A DNA stretch of 64,000 nt from Terriglobia bacterium (lineage in GTDB: Bacteria > Acidobacteriota > Terriglobia > Bryobacterales > Bryobacteraceae): NCBI GenBank assembly GCA_020073345.1, contig JAIQFI010000023.1, positions 31,541 to 95,540 on the forward strand, in the 5' to 3' direction. The notes beneath the pieces are model-generated. The model ran no database searches, was not told where the DNA came from, and worked only from the letters and a program-made list of their open reading frames with translations. Below, piece after piece: positions 1-8,070 of this stretch; within the stretch, counting starts at the first letter, position 1; the number at the start of each line of letters is the position of its first letter. The position numbers and the translations under genes were made by a program.

Positions 1-527
1 CCGCCATTGCGAACTAGCGAGGACCGGTACATCACGGTGGTGGGAGAACCGAACGCCCAGACACCGCCCCGTAAATACAAACGGGCGGTTTCCCGGCCCG
101 GCAGCATCGTGCTGCTCCTCGGGAAGCCGGAGCCGCGCACGACATCGCCCTTCAGGTCGTAGGCGCTCACTAATCCGATTCTTTCGGATTGCTCGAATGC
201 CTGCACCATCAGGCGCAAGCACTCGGGGAAGATATAGTCGTCCGCCTGCACGATCTTGCAGTACAGGCTTGTATCAGAGATGTGCGTCAGAGCCGAATTG
301 TAATTCTGGACTTGGGGAAGGAGCGCTGGCTGCCGAATGAGGCGGACTCTCGGATCCCGGCTTGCGTAAGACTCCGCAATGGCTCCCGCGCCATCCGTAC
401 TGCAATTGTCGACGAGGATGTACTCGAACAGCGAGTACGTCTGCCCGAGAACGCTCTCAATACACTCTGGCAGGTACTGCGCGGTGTTGTGAAACGGAGT
501 TACGACGCTAACCAGAGGTTGGCTCAC
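1..527 (-). CDS. Glycosyltransferase family 2, truncated by window edge
   Basis: Reverse-strand translation from a GTG at 527 gives about 175 residues that run off the left edge. The start reads VSQPLVSVVTPFHNTAQYLP, the standard N-terminal beta strand of GT-A family 2 enzymes. It is followed by VDNCSTDG (nucleotide-binding region) and by QADDYIFPE, whose DD pair fits the metal-binding DXD-type motif. The family transfers a sugar from a nucleotide donor to a growing glycan at the cytoplasmic membrane face; the donor cannot be read from sequence. The GTG lies 4 nt beyond the stop of the upstream gene, so the two are probably co-translated. No strong Shine-Dalgarno is visible. The C-terminal part is outside the window. 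Confidence 0.85.
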   Translation of the reverse strand, partial: MSQPLVSVVTPFHNTAQYLPECIESVLGQTYSLFEYILVDNCSTDGAGAIAESYASRDPRVRLIRQPALLPQVQNYNSALTHISDTSLYCKIVQADDYIFPECLRLMVQAFEQSERIGLVSAYDLKGDVVRGSGFPRSSTMLPGRETARLYLRGGVWAFGSPTTVMYRSSLVRNG

Positions 528-531
528 GAGT

Positions 532-1566
532 TTACCCGACACGCTCCAGCCAGATCTCACGCCAGTACGAATAAATGCTTCGCGGACAGAACATACGATG
601 ATCGCTGAAGCGGGACTGGCAGATCACCCCGTCGAGGATCACGCACGGGGTTTTCATGTGAAGCATCTTTCCGGTTTTCTCATTGATGATTTTATCCACG
701 CGGCGGAGCACTCGGTAAGTGCCGCCGCAATAGGGAACTTCTTCCGCATCCCAGAACATGCCGCGGTTTCGGTTGGCAGGGTTCAGCGTTTTTAGAATCT
801 CATCGTGTGACTTGACCCGCACCAACTCACCCGCCTGCAGATTGAGCGTCTGCGCGGGTGTGGGCTGGCCGTCCGGGATGATTCCGTGCTTCCGGGGGAA
901 AGGCGTTCCACGCCACAGCGGATAGAACGTGTCGTAAAACCAGCGCAGCGGGCGCCCAAGCTTGATGCCAGCCTTAGTCAGAGAGTAATACACGCTATAG
1001 ATCCCGCCGCAAAGGATGCGCCACAAACTCACATTCCCGGACCAATAGTCTTCGAAGTATTGACTAAACTCCCACCAGCTGAGATTCGCGGTGGCGTAGG
1101 GCAGTTGAGTGGCCTGGCAGCGATAGGAAAGTGTTCCATTGGCACCGGCCGAGGAGGCTTGCGCGATGACATCCTCTTCGGTGCATCGGGGCGCCGCCAC
1201 CGGCCTGGTGTCCTGCGCCAGGGGACCGGCGAGCTCCGCGGTGCCGCCGGACGCCCCCGGAGCCGGGTTCAACCAAGCCTCCTTCCAGAAGATCAAACAC
1301 CCGGCCTGGCAGCCGTCATGAGCTTCTCCGCTACACCGCGTCTCCAGATGAACGGCGCGATGCACCCTGCGTCCGCGCACCGGAAAGACGGTGTCACAGG
1401 TCTTGTGCGCCCGCTTGTAGACCTGAAACTTCTTCCCGCAGAATGCGAACATCTCCGGCATGAACGGCATGCCGTCGTGTTGGCCGTTCTTGTCGAGCGT
1501 CCGCAGGATCTCTTCCTTACCGCGGACCTCTACCCAATCTCCCACGCGGAGTTTGGAGCTACTCAT
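532..1566 (-). CDS. Conserved unknown protein with a duplicated Cys-rich domain
   Basis: Function unknown. The protein consists of two related halves separated by an aromatic-rich middle. The N-terminal half has VGDWVEVRGKEEILRTLD, then FCGKKFQVYKR, several cysteines, and ends FWKEAWL. The C-terminal half has LVRVKSHDEILKTLN, YCGGTYRVLRRVDKI, further cysteines (TPCVIL, VICQ, FCPRS), and ends YWREIWL. The repeated order 'VRV-K-EIL-TL, CG-YRV-RR, Cys cluster, W-E-WL' indicates internal duplication, and the conserved cysteines suggest a metal or disulfide site in each half. Similar proteins are, to my recollection, found in polysaccharide clusters without an assigned role. I prefer the ATG at 1566; a TTG at 1590, 3 nt after the methyltransferase stop, is an alternative that would couple translation. 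Confidence 0.7.
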   Translation of the reverse strand: MSSSKLRVGDWVEVRGKEEILRTLDKNGQHDGMPFMPEMFAFCGKKFQVYKRAHKTCDTVFPVRGRRVHRAVHLETRCSGEAHDGCQAGCLIFWKEAWLNPAPGASGGTAELAGPLAQDTRPVAAPRCTEEDVIAQASSAGANGTLSYRCQATQLPYATANLSWWEFSQYFEDYWSGNVSLWRILCGGIYSVYYSLTKAGIKLGRPLRWFYDTFYPLWRGTPFPRKHGIIPDGQPTPAQTLNLQAGELVRVKSHDEILKTLNPANRNRGMFWDAEEVPYCGGTYRVLRRVDKIINEKTGKMLHMKTPCVILDGVICQSRFSDHRMFCPRSIYSYWREIWLERVG

Positions 1567-1593
1567 GCTCAATAACAGCGGGGCAGCCAAAGG

Positions 1594-2331
1594 TCATCCC
1601 ACTCTCCGCGCGACCACAACGATGTACTGGCCGAGCCCCAGATGTTCCTTCATACGTTTGAGCACGGCGGCAAAACGGGGGCCAAACGCCTCATTTAAAC
1701 GTGGCGAATTGACAAGGCGTAGCACACCCATGTTCCCTCTCGGCATGATCGTGCAAGAACGCTCAATCACCAGTCCAGCCTGCCTGACCAAGGTCTGTAG
1801 TTCGCCCTGCGAAAGCCAGTGGCTCACAGGCCCACTTTCCAGCCGAACACCTCCGGCCCGGCGAATGCGCCGGTAGACAAACCGATTGATGGTCGTGAGC
1901 ACAAGACGGCCTCCGATCCGCAAACTCTGCGCGAGCTTTCTCATTGCGAGTTGTTGATCGCGGAAGGACGACACCGCGTCGATACAAACCGTGACATCGA
2001 ACGGCTGCACCGGCAGGACCCACTCGTGGAAGTCGGCCACTTCGTAAGTCGGAGGAGTCGCCCCAGCCGGTGGCGACGTTTCCTGGCCTCTTTGCCGTGC
2101 AAGGTCTATGGCGGCTGGCGAGAGGTCGAGGCCGTGGTAACTGGAGTAGACCAGCTTCCGTGAGAGGGATCCTGTACCGCAGGCGACTTCCAATACCCGA
2201 CATTGTCCAGTTTTCGTTATCTCGTTGATCAGAGCCGCTGCTCGAGCAAAGAGCTCACCGGAGATCGCATCGTTGTTGTCCCTGGTGCGATAGGACGTGT
2301 TCCACACATCCCACCAGGACTTCTCAGCCAT
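1594..2331 (-). CDS. Class I SAM-dependent methyltransferase
   Basis: The Rossmann-type SAM-binding motif I is plain (VLEVACGTGSLSRKL). It is followed by an acidic motif II region (YHGLDLSPAAIDLAR) and a post-I/III region (FDVTVCIDAVSSF). This is the Methyltransf_11/25 type that methylates small molecules or sugars. In this setting a glycan or nucleotide-sugar O- or N-methylation is likely, but the substrate is not readable. I chose the ATG at 2331 (MAEKSWWDVWNTSYR); upstream ATG or GTG codons (up to 2385) would add an unconserved-looking tail of 18 residues. About 263 bp without a recognisable gene separates it from the ABC ATPase gene upstream. Confidence 0.8.
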   Translation of the reverse strand: MAEKSWWDVWNTSYRTRDNNDAISGELFARAAALINEITKTGQCRVLEVACGTGSLSRKLVYSSYHGLDLSPAAIDLARQRGQETSPPAGATPPTYEVADFHEWVLPVQPFDVTVCIDAVSSFRDQQLAMRKLAQSLRIGGRLVLTTINRFVYRRIRRAGGVRLESGPVSHWLSQGELQTLVRQAGLVIERSCTIMPRGNMGVLRLVNSPRLNEAFGPRFAAVLKRMKEHLGLGQYIVVVARRVG

Positions 2332-2594
2332 GTTCAAGGACCGATCAGGCAATGGGGCAGGGGTTTGCATCATTCCGCGGCCCACTAGTAGTCTCCCCCG
2401 CAGGGTTCAATTGCGCGCAGCGTGGATCGAACGAAGGCGCCCGCTCGCGATCGCGAGATCCTCGTTTCAAGCATCTGCAATCCTCGATTTGAGATTTCCA
2501 TTTGTCGCTGCGATTTCTCCGCGTGACACTCGGTCCGAGCGGACCGTTCTCCAATCCGTCAACCCGGTCCCGTCGAGGTTGAGAGAGCTCAGTC

Positions 2595-3866
2595 TTATTG
2601 TGGGCTGCATTTTCTGTTGCCGACGGTGTCCTCCTTGATCGGGGAGGAGGTCGCATCCGACGCGGGACTAATTCCCTTCTGAATCACTCTTGGGAAACAA
2701 TGCGCGAAGCCGCCCACATCATCCTCCGAACTGACATAGATCGTCGCCGCGGGCGCCCAGTCGTCGTATGTTGTCTGAGTCTCATGCCTGTAAACCAGCA
2801 TGCAGAGGTGGTACAAACCAGTGGTCACATTTAGACGCAGCTCAAATGTGCATCTGAAGACGTCACCTGCCTCCAGGCTAAAGTTCCCCTCTCCAAGACG
2901 TTCTGTTGTAGTCTCAAAGATGATTTCGTTGACTTCACTAGTCATATATGGCGCAACAGCCAATTTGGTGCAGCGCGCCCGCGCGGTCAGCTCGACGTCG
3001 ATCCAGGCTGTCTCCCCAGACTGGAACCGCGCGCATTCTCCGTATTTGTTGCGGACTCTGACTTTCGAGATGATGACGGGGTTAGACGCGGCTTCGTCAC
3101 TGTGTGAGGTCCGAGATTGCTTTAGATAGGCGGAAACGACTTTGTGTGCCGGACCGGTCGTGACCATTCGTCCCTTGTCCAGCAGCAGGCACCGATCGCA
3201 GAACTCTGATACATTCTTCAGATCGTGGGAAACGAACAGGACTGTAGCTCCACCACGGATCACTTCTTTCATGCGCTCGACGCATTTTCGCTGGAAGAGG
3301 TAGTCACCTACGCTGAGGACCTCGTCCACAATCAGCACTTCAGGATCGACATGCGCGGCCACCGAAAATCCCAGCCTAGCGTACATTCCTGTTGAATAGC
3401 GTTTGACGGGTGTATCAATGAATTCTTCGATTCCCGAGAAGGCAATAATCTTGTCGAGCTTGGATTGGATTTCGCGCCTGGTCATGCCCAGGATGGCACC
3501 GTGGAGGAAGATGTTCTCTCTCCCCGTGAGATCCGGGTGGAAGCCCGCCGTCACCTCAATCAGCGCGGAGAGGCGTCCATTGACCACCATGCGGCCCTTA
3601 GTGGGCTTCATGATCCGGCTGAGGATCTTCAAAGCCGTACTCTTCCCGGCCCCGTTGGCGCCAATGATGCCAAATGCCTCGCCCCGTTTCACCTCAAACG
3701 AGATATCTCGGAGGGCCCAGAATTCGCGTTGATCGCTCTCGTTTAGTTCCTGCCGCCGGAACAGCTTTCCAGTCAAGGCCGGGATCAAGTCGCGCAGCGA
3801 ATTGTACATCTCGCCTTTGCGGAATTTTTTGGAGATATGCTCCATTCGGAGCGCAACGTCGGACAC
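2595..3866 (-). CDS. wzt: Polysaccharide ABC exporter ATPase (Wzt type)
   Basis: This is the nucleotide-binding subunit of an ABC-2 exporter that moves undecaprenyl-linked polysaccharide across the inner membrane. Walker A (GANGAGKST) lies near residue 70, the signature-like YSTGMYARLGF near 160, Walker B VLIVDEVLSVGD near 180, and the switch histidine in FVSHDLKN near 212. At 423 residues it is much longer than a bare ATPase. The C-terminal ~170 residues (VIISKVRVRNKYGE..., ETAWIDVELTA) match the Wzt carbohydrate-binding beta-sandwich that reads the terminal modification of the glycan before export. The start is GTG at 3866, with GGGGA about 8 nt upstream. It follows the permease gene by 13 nt and clearly forms a pair with it. 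Confidence 0.93.
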   Translation of the reverse strand: MSDVALRMEHISKKFRKGEMYNSLRDLIPALTGKLFRRQELNESDQREFWALRDISFEVKRGEAFGIIGANGAGKSTALKILSRIMKPTKGRMVVNGRLSALIEVTAGFHPDLTGRENIFLHGAILGMTRREIQSKLDKIIAFSGIEEFIDTPVKRYSTGMYARLGFSVAAHVDPEVLIVDEVLSVGDYLFQRKCVERMKEVIRGGATVLFVSHDLKNVSEFCDRCLLLDKGRMVTTGPAHKVVSAYLKQSRTSHSDEAASNPVIISKVRVRNKYGECARFQSGETAWIDVELTARARCTKLAVAPYMTSEVNEIIFETTTERLGEGNFSLEAGDVFRCTFELRLNVTTGLYHLCMLVYRHETQTTYDDWAPAATIYVSSEDDVGGFAHCFPRVIQKGISPASDATSSPIKEDTVGNRKCSPQ

Positions 3867-3879
3867 TTAGGATTCCCCG

Positions 3880-4677
3880 TTAAATGCTTTCCGCGAAGAC
3901 TGGCTCCAGATGCTTGAAAAAGACGTAACCACCGAGCAGAGCTGTCAAGCCGAAGATGCAACTATACGCGAGCCAGGGCAGATCTGGCGGTTGATGGCGG
4001 ACGATGCTGGCGCTGAGTCCCTCCAGGATCGGGGCCACTGGATTGAGCAACAACCAATGGCCTTTGTCGCCTAACATTCGAACGTCGTAAAAGACCGGGG
4101 TAAAGAAGATTCCGAACGTCAGCAGTACCTCGACAACATATTTCACGTCTCGGAAGAAAAGACTGGCCGCGGATACAACCATTGCAATACCCACGGCTAG
4201 AACCACCATCATCAAAAGCAATAGCGGGACCCAAACGAGTTGCGAGTTCGACCCGACCTGGATGATCAGCAGAAAGATCACCAGTGCTCCGGACGCCACT
4301 AGGAAGTCGAAGAGACTGGCCATCACCGCCGCCACAGGAAAGACCTCCTTAGGGAAATAAACCTTGGTCACCAGGTTCTGATTGTTGATGAGGCTGTTGC
4401 AGGAAAAGCGAATGCTGGAAACCAGAAACGCCCAAGGAAGAGACTTCACCGCCACGCTCGCGACGTCCCCCGGCTGAAGCGGCTTCCCGGACGCCACCGC
4501 GTACGCATAACGGACGACGATGCCCGCGCCGATAATCAGGATCGGCATCAGAACGGCCCAGAGGAGCCCCATGATCGATTGCTTGTACCGAACTGTGACA
4601 TCCCTGTAGGTGATCATGTAGAGCAGTTCGCGATATTTACATAATTCCCGCAATTCCTCTTTCATGAGTTGGGGCAT
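3880..4677 (-). CDS. wzm: Polysaccharide ABC exporter permease (Wzm type)
   Basis: An integral membrane ABC-2 permease with about six hydrophobic segments (for example SIMGLLWAVLMPILIIGAGIV and YVVEVLLTFGIFFTPVFYD). The N-terminal amphipathic stretch LLYMITYRDVTVRYKQSIMG and the FFTPVFYD motif are typical of Wzm/TagG-like subunits. With the adjacent ATPase it would export a completed, lipid-linked glycan. The ATG at 4677 is favoured because AGGAG lies 7 nt upstream; a GTG at 4701 is possible. The ribosome-binding site sits immediately after a broken aminotransferase fragment, so this gene borders a recombination scar. Confidence 0.92.
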   Translation of the reverse strand: MPQLMKEELRELCKYRELLYMITYRDVTVRYKQSIMGLLWAVLMPILIIGAGIVVRYAYAVASGKPLQPGDVASVAVKSLPWAFLVSSIRFSCNSLINNQNLVTKVYFPKEVFPVAAVMASLFDFLVASGALVIFLLIIQVGSNSQLVWVPLLLLMMVVLAVGIAMVVSAASLFFRDVKYVVEVLLTFGIFFTPVFYDVRMLGDKGHWLLLNPVAPILEGLSASIVRHQPPDLPWLAYSCIFGLTALLGGYVFFKHLEPVFAESI

Positions 4678-4738
4678 CTCCCGTCTCCTAGTATCTCCCA
4701 CAGCTCGTCTTTCATGTGCCGGTGAGTCTGCCTTCCCA

Positions 4739-4882
4739 GTTGTACCTGCGGTTCACCGGCTTTACCGGACGTCCCAACAGATGTTTCTCGACGCCGTCCT
4801 CGAGAGCTCTCACGTAGACCTGAAGTGCCTGATCGACGACATTGATGGTACGGTCGACATCCTCGTCGGAGTGGGAAAAGCT
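4739..4882 (-). pseudogene. C-terminal fragment of a GSA-type aminotransferase
   Basis: These 48 codons (SFSHSDEDVDRT ... GRPVKPVNRRYN) align without gaps to the C-terminus of the intact aminotransferase encoded at 6712-8019, with 40 of 48 residues identical by my count. The rest of the enzyme, including the PLP lysine, is absent, so this is a remnant, not a gene. It is joined in frame to the frameshifted remainder of a flippase fragment upstream. It ends just before the exporter permease ribosome-binding site. At 83% protein identity it does not look like a very recent copy of the neighbour; it may come from a related allele of the locus. Confidence 0.85.
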
Positions 4883-5213
4883 GGACGCCTGCTGGTGCGT
4901 CAAGGTCTCTCGCTGGACTGTGGGAACGCTCAAGCCCGCATCCCCAAAACAGGCTAAAAAAGCCCGTCAACGTATAGATCATGCCCCGCAATCCGTAGTC
5001 CGCTGGAGTCAAGAGACGAGCGAGGACCACAATCGATCCGGTCTGCAATACCAGACTCAGCGCCTGGCCGAGCATGGTGACAGCACCACCTCGGACTGAC
5101 CTCCCTTTCGCTTCCTTAGCTCCTATGATTCCCGAGAAGCTTTGTTGTACGTCGTCAAAGTGATCCAAGCCAGGCTTCGCGTTCGCGGTGATGCCCTCGG
5201 ATGGTTCCCTCAT
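4883..5213 (-). pseudogene. N-terminal fragment of a Wzx-type flippase, frameshifted
   Basis: The first ~95 codons read like the start of a MOP/Wzx oligosaccharide flippase (GRSVRGGAVTMLGQALSLVL, QTGSIVVLARLLTPADYGLR, TLTGFFSLFW). At about 4935 the frame breaks. The natural continuation (DAGLSVPTVQRETLTHQQAS) resumes in a neighbouring frame, indicating a 1-nt loss. After that the sequence switches abruptly to an aminotransferase C-terminus. A normal flippase has about 480 residues and 12-14 membrane segments, so this one is dead. The locus carries another, intact flippase domain at 31.6-34.4 kb and an ABC exporter immediately downstream, which could have made this copy dispensable. Confidence 0.85.
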
Positions 5214-5261
5214 CAAGATCCAGAGTAGCGTGCCGCATCCACTAGAGACCGCACGCGCCGA

Positions 5262-6545
5262 TCACGGTGTGTGCTGGCTTCGTTGTTCCGTAGCCGCTAT
5301 CGCGCTCCATACTGTGGCGGCAATTACCTTGTGCCCTTGTGCAGTGGGATGGCCATCGGCACCGATGGGGTAAGGAGATTCACCGGCGCTCAGCGACTCG
5401 CGCAAAGCCGGCAGCGTGTCAATGTAGGAAATCCCCCTCAAATGCAGCTCCTTCTTGAGCTCGTTCCACATTTTCTGCTCCTCTTGGGCGAGCTGAGCGA
5501 CAGCTAGCAGTGCGCCGTTTCCCCCGCCGCCAAAAGTGTCATAGAACACCAGTTCCTTCGTCGGGATCAGTACAATCGTAAAGCGCGCGTCAGTATCCTG
5601 CGCAATACTGGCCATCCTCGTCAGCGCCTCGATGGACGTCCGCAGTCCCTCATGTATCCGGGGATCTTCCATCTTCAACGCAGACAAGCGGTACTCGGGC
5701 ACGAGGACTGTTCTCACACTTCCTCTTTCGAACAGTTCCCATAACCCGTTGCTTCGCTGAGCCCGGCTGACTTGTTGACTCCAAGTTGAATCCGCCGGGA
5801 GGGCACCGTTACTATTCTTAGTCACGACTCGTCTGGTGGCCCGAAGCAATCCCCACAGCTTGCTATGTTCCGACAAGTACTGCCTCATCCCAGTGGCGGA
5901 CCGTTGATGATTATCGAAATCGAACGCCCCTATGTAAACCTGGAAAAGCCGATCGATAGTCTGATCAAGGGAACTCTCCGTTTCCGCTTTCTCAATCGCG
6001 CTTAGGATGGCTTGATCGGTGGATCGAAGGTCGCTAACCTGATGCCTCGTGTACACCATATTGTACGCGTCATAAAGATCATTCCCGGAATAAAATGCTT
6101 CGATAACCCAGTGTGGACGAAGGGTTGTCGCACGCCTCATCAATACCAATTCGTGGACGGGCCCGTAGCCGGGAACCCCCATGTTGTAGGTCGACTGTCC
6201 GCTTAACGCTGAAAGCTGTTGTGGCCACGCTTGCTCTCTCGCCACTCCGATGCCGTATGTCTGGGAATCACCAAGTGCTACCAGATCAGCAGATTTGAGG
6301 GCAGATGCGTTCCTGAACCCAGCCTCGTCGTGGTCCGGAACATCCGGGTTAAGACGGAGACCCAACACAGGGTCTGGTAACGACGGGTCGACTAAACCGG
6401 GTGATAGAAGCACGCGGACAGTCTTGCTTGTAGAGCTCGCAACCGATAGCGAAAACTCCAAAACCGCTATCGTCAAGACTAGGACGGTAAGCGAGCCTAG
6501 GGTGTGTTTCGCGGACCATTTGCTGAGCCACGCCATAGAGGCCAT
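5262..6545 (-). CDS. SGNH/GDSL-type hydrolase or acyl esterase, membrane-anchored
   Basis: A hydrophobic N-terminal segment (TLGSLTVLVLTIAVLEFSLSV) should anchor the protein with its catalytic part in the periplasm. Block I is VALGDSQTYGIG (serine nucleophile), followed by YNMGVPGYGP (Gly block), an SGND block, and a C-terminal DGHPTAQGHKVIA supplying Asp and His. SGNH proteins of this kind add or remove acetyl groups on surface glycans. It is a clear paralogue of the protein at 39282-40442 (shared GDS-TYG, AWP, LSG-S-YN-G, GYGP). In both places the upstream neighbour is a carbamoyltransferase, but here only a scrap of that gene remains. Translation from the ATG at 6545 gives 427 residues; longer readings enter the remnant and are not supported. 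Confidence 0.82.
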   Translation of the reverse strand: MASMAWLSKWSAKHTLGSLTVLVLTIAVLEFSLSVASSTSKTVRVLLSPGLVDPSLPDPVLGLRLNPDVPDHDEAGFRNASALKSADLVALGDSQTYGIGVAREQAWPQQLSALSGQSTYNMGVPGYGPVHELVLMRRATTLRPHWVIEAFYSGNDLYDAYNMVYTRHQVSDLRSTDQAILSAIEKAETESSLDQTIDRLFQVYIGAFDFDNHQRSATGMRQYLSEHSKLWGLLRATRRVVTKNSNGALPADSTWSQQVSRAQRSNGLWELFERGSVRTVLVPEYRLSALKMEDPRIHEGLRTSIEALTRMASIAQDTDARFTIVLIPTKELVFYDTFGGGGNGALLAVAQLAQEEQKMWNELKKELHLRGISYIDTLPALRESLSAGESPYPIGADGHPTAQGHKVIAATVWSAIAATEQRSQHTP

Positions 6546-6551
6546 GTTTTT

Positions 6552-6672
6552 CTTCGCGACTACGATTCCGTAACCCGCGTAGTAGGTGAACGCTGAATAC
6601 AGTAGACCTAGCGAGTGGGGAAAGTGGATCTCCATTGCCCTTGTCGCTCGCCAATGACGTAGTTGCCCACTC
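6552..6672 (-). pseudogene. Internal fragment of a NodU/TobZ carbamoyltransferase
   Basis: Two short stretches in different frames match the interior of the intact carbamoyltransferase at 40449-42311. EWATTSLAS... corresponds to its GEWATTTIGRG. After a frameshift near 6635, FPHSLGLLYSAFTYYAGY corresponds to its FPHSVGLLYSAFTYYTGF. Only about 40 of about 600 residues survive. The fragment lies directly upstream of the SGNH gene, the same order as the complete carbamoyltransferase-SGNH pair at 39-42 kb. That makes it the relic of a second copy of the pair. Confidence 0.82.
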
Positions 6673-6711
6673 TGGTGCGAGTGGCTTGCATGATATTGAC
6701 TTATTGGCCGT

Positions 6712-8019
6712 TTAGTTGTGACGACGGTTGACTGGCTTGACGGGACGTCCGTGAAGATGTTTCTCAACCCCATCCTCGAGAGCCTTGGCATACACCCCGA
6801 GTGCCTGATCGACGACCTCGACCGTACGGTCAATATCCTCGTCAGAGTGTGAGAAGCTGACGACGAACGAAGGGGCAAGAATACCGCGCCCCATCAACTC
6901 CTGGAGGAACAGCGTTCGGAAGGCTTGCGAGGGTTGCCCGTTCGCGTCCCTGGTCGCGTAGATCAAATTGCAGGGCCGGCCCATGACTTCAAAGAAGCGG
7001 CCAATTCCATGGCGGGCAACAGACTCTTGGACGCTTGCGCGGAGCCGCTCTCCCTGCCGGTACAGTCGATCGACGACAATGCATCGTTGGTAGACACGGA
7101 GCGTCTCCTGAGCGGCCGCCAGCGCGTGGGTCTCTGCTCCGTGAGTGGTAGAGAGCAAAAACACTCTCTCGCTGGCGTGATCCAATCCGCCGAGCCGCAT
7201 GATCTCCCTCTTTCCGGCCAACGCGGCAATCGCGAAGCCGTTGCCGATGCCCTTGCCAAATGTCGAAAGGTGAGGCACAACTCCATAGACAGACTGAGCG
7301 CCGTTAAGATGCCAACGGAATCCGGTGATCATCTCGTCCAGGATAAAGACCGTTCCGTGGTCTTCACATAGCTGCTTGACGGCGCTAAGAAAACCTTCCA
7401 GCGGTTCCTCAGCCGTGGCCGGCTCCATGATGAGACAAGCGATCCGGTCCGGATGACTCGAGAAAACTTCCTTCACGCTTTCAAGATCGTTGTAGTGAAA
7501 CGAGACGGTAAGATTCCGGATGACTAGTGGAATTCCTGCGTTCATTTCGGTCGTGCCGATGAACCAGTCATCCACGGAGAAAAACGGATGCTCAGCACAG
7601 ACCGCGACCATGTCGCGTCCCGTGTAAGCGCGAGCCAGTTTGACGGCAGCCGTTGTTACATCGGACCCATTCTTGGCGAACTTCACCATGTCCGCGTTTG
7701 TGATCACGCGGAGGAATTCCTCAGCGTAGTCTACCTCTATTTTCGCGGGACGACTGAAGTTTGTACCCTGCAACATCTGTCGATGTGCCGCGGTGACGAC
7801 CGGCTCAAAGCCATGGCCAAGCGTCACGGTTCGGAGACCCATTCCGTACTCGATGAACTCGTTTCCGTCAGCATCCCAAATGTGACAACCCTCCCCGCGC
7901 ACAATGAAAATTGGGTACTCTTCGGGATATTGGTCATCGCCTTTAGCGTAGGTGTGGGAGCCGCCTGGAATCAGGGCGTGGCTCCTTGGCTGAATGCGGC
8001 GTGACTCTTGGAATCTCAT
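6712..8019 (-). CDS. Class III PLP aminotransferase, glutamate-1-semialdehyde aminomutase-like
   Basis: A fold-type I PLP enzyme of 435 residues. It opens PGGSHTYAKGDDQYPEEYP, has GEGCHIWDADGNEFIEYGMG (typical of GSA aminomutases), the cofactor aspartate in FILDEMITGFRW, and the Schiff-base lysine in STFGKGIGNGFAIAAL. Stand-alone homologues in glycan clusters are thought to aminate or isomerise amino groups on sugars or attached acids rather than to make haem; that role is inference from context. It is the last complete gene of the compact CDP-sugar module (8-12.8 kb), 51 nt after the 2OG oxygenase. A diverged copy of its last 48 codons lies at 4739-4882. Confidence 0.85.
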   Translation of the reverse strand: MRFQESRRIQPRSHALIPGGSHTYAKGDDQYPEEYPIFIVRGEGCHIWDADGNEFIEYGMGLRTVTLGHGFEPVVTAAHRQMLQGTNFSRPAKIEVDYAEEFLRVITNADMVKFAKNGSDVTTAAVKLARAYTGRDMVAVCAEHPFFSVDDWFIGTTEMNAGIPLVIRNLTVSFHYNDLESVKEVFSSHPDRIACLIMEPATAEEPLEGFLSAVKQLCEDHGTVFILDEMITGFRWHLNGAQSVYGVVPHLSTFGKGIGNGFAIAALAGKREIMRLGGLDHASERVFLLSTTHGAETHALAAAQETLRVYQRCIVVDRLYRQGERLRASVQESVARHGIGRFFEVMGRPCNLIYATRDANGQPSQAFRTLFLQELMGRGILAPSFVVSFSHSDEDIDRTVEVVDQALGVYAKALEDGVEKHLHGRPVKPVNRRHN

Positions 8020-8070
8020 AGCGGAGACAGAATCCTCGCGAACGGCACTCCGGCCGCTACTTCGGTGGAG

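Noticed and set aside
886..1575. 229-residue plus-strand ORF opposite the Cys-rich protein
   Set aside because: Antisense shadow of a gene with visible internal duplication; composition is Arg/Pro-rich without domain features.
4662..5216. A single 184-residue membrane protein
   Set aside because: The frame leaves flippase homology at about 4935 and runs through an aminotransferase fragment in the wrong frame; it is a frameshifted composite.
6546..6878. N-terminal extension of the SGNH protein at 5262-6545
   Set aside because: The extension reads through a carbamoyltransferase relic and the antisense frame of an aminotransferase; the SGNH anchor begins naturally at the ATG at 6545.
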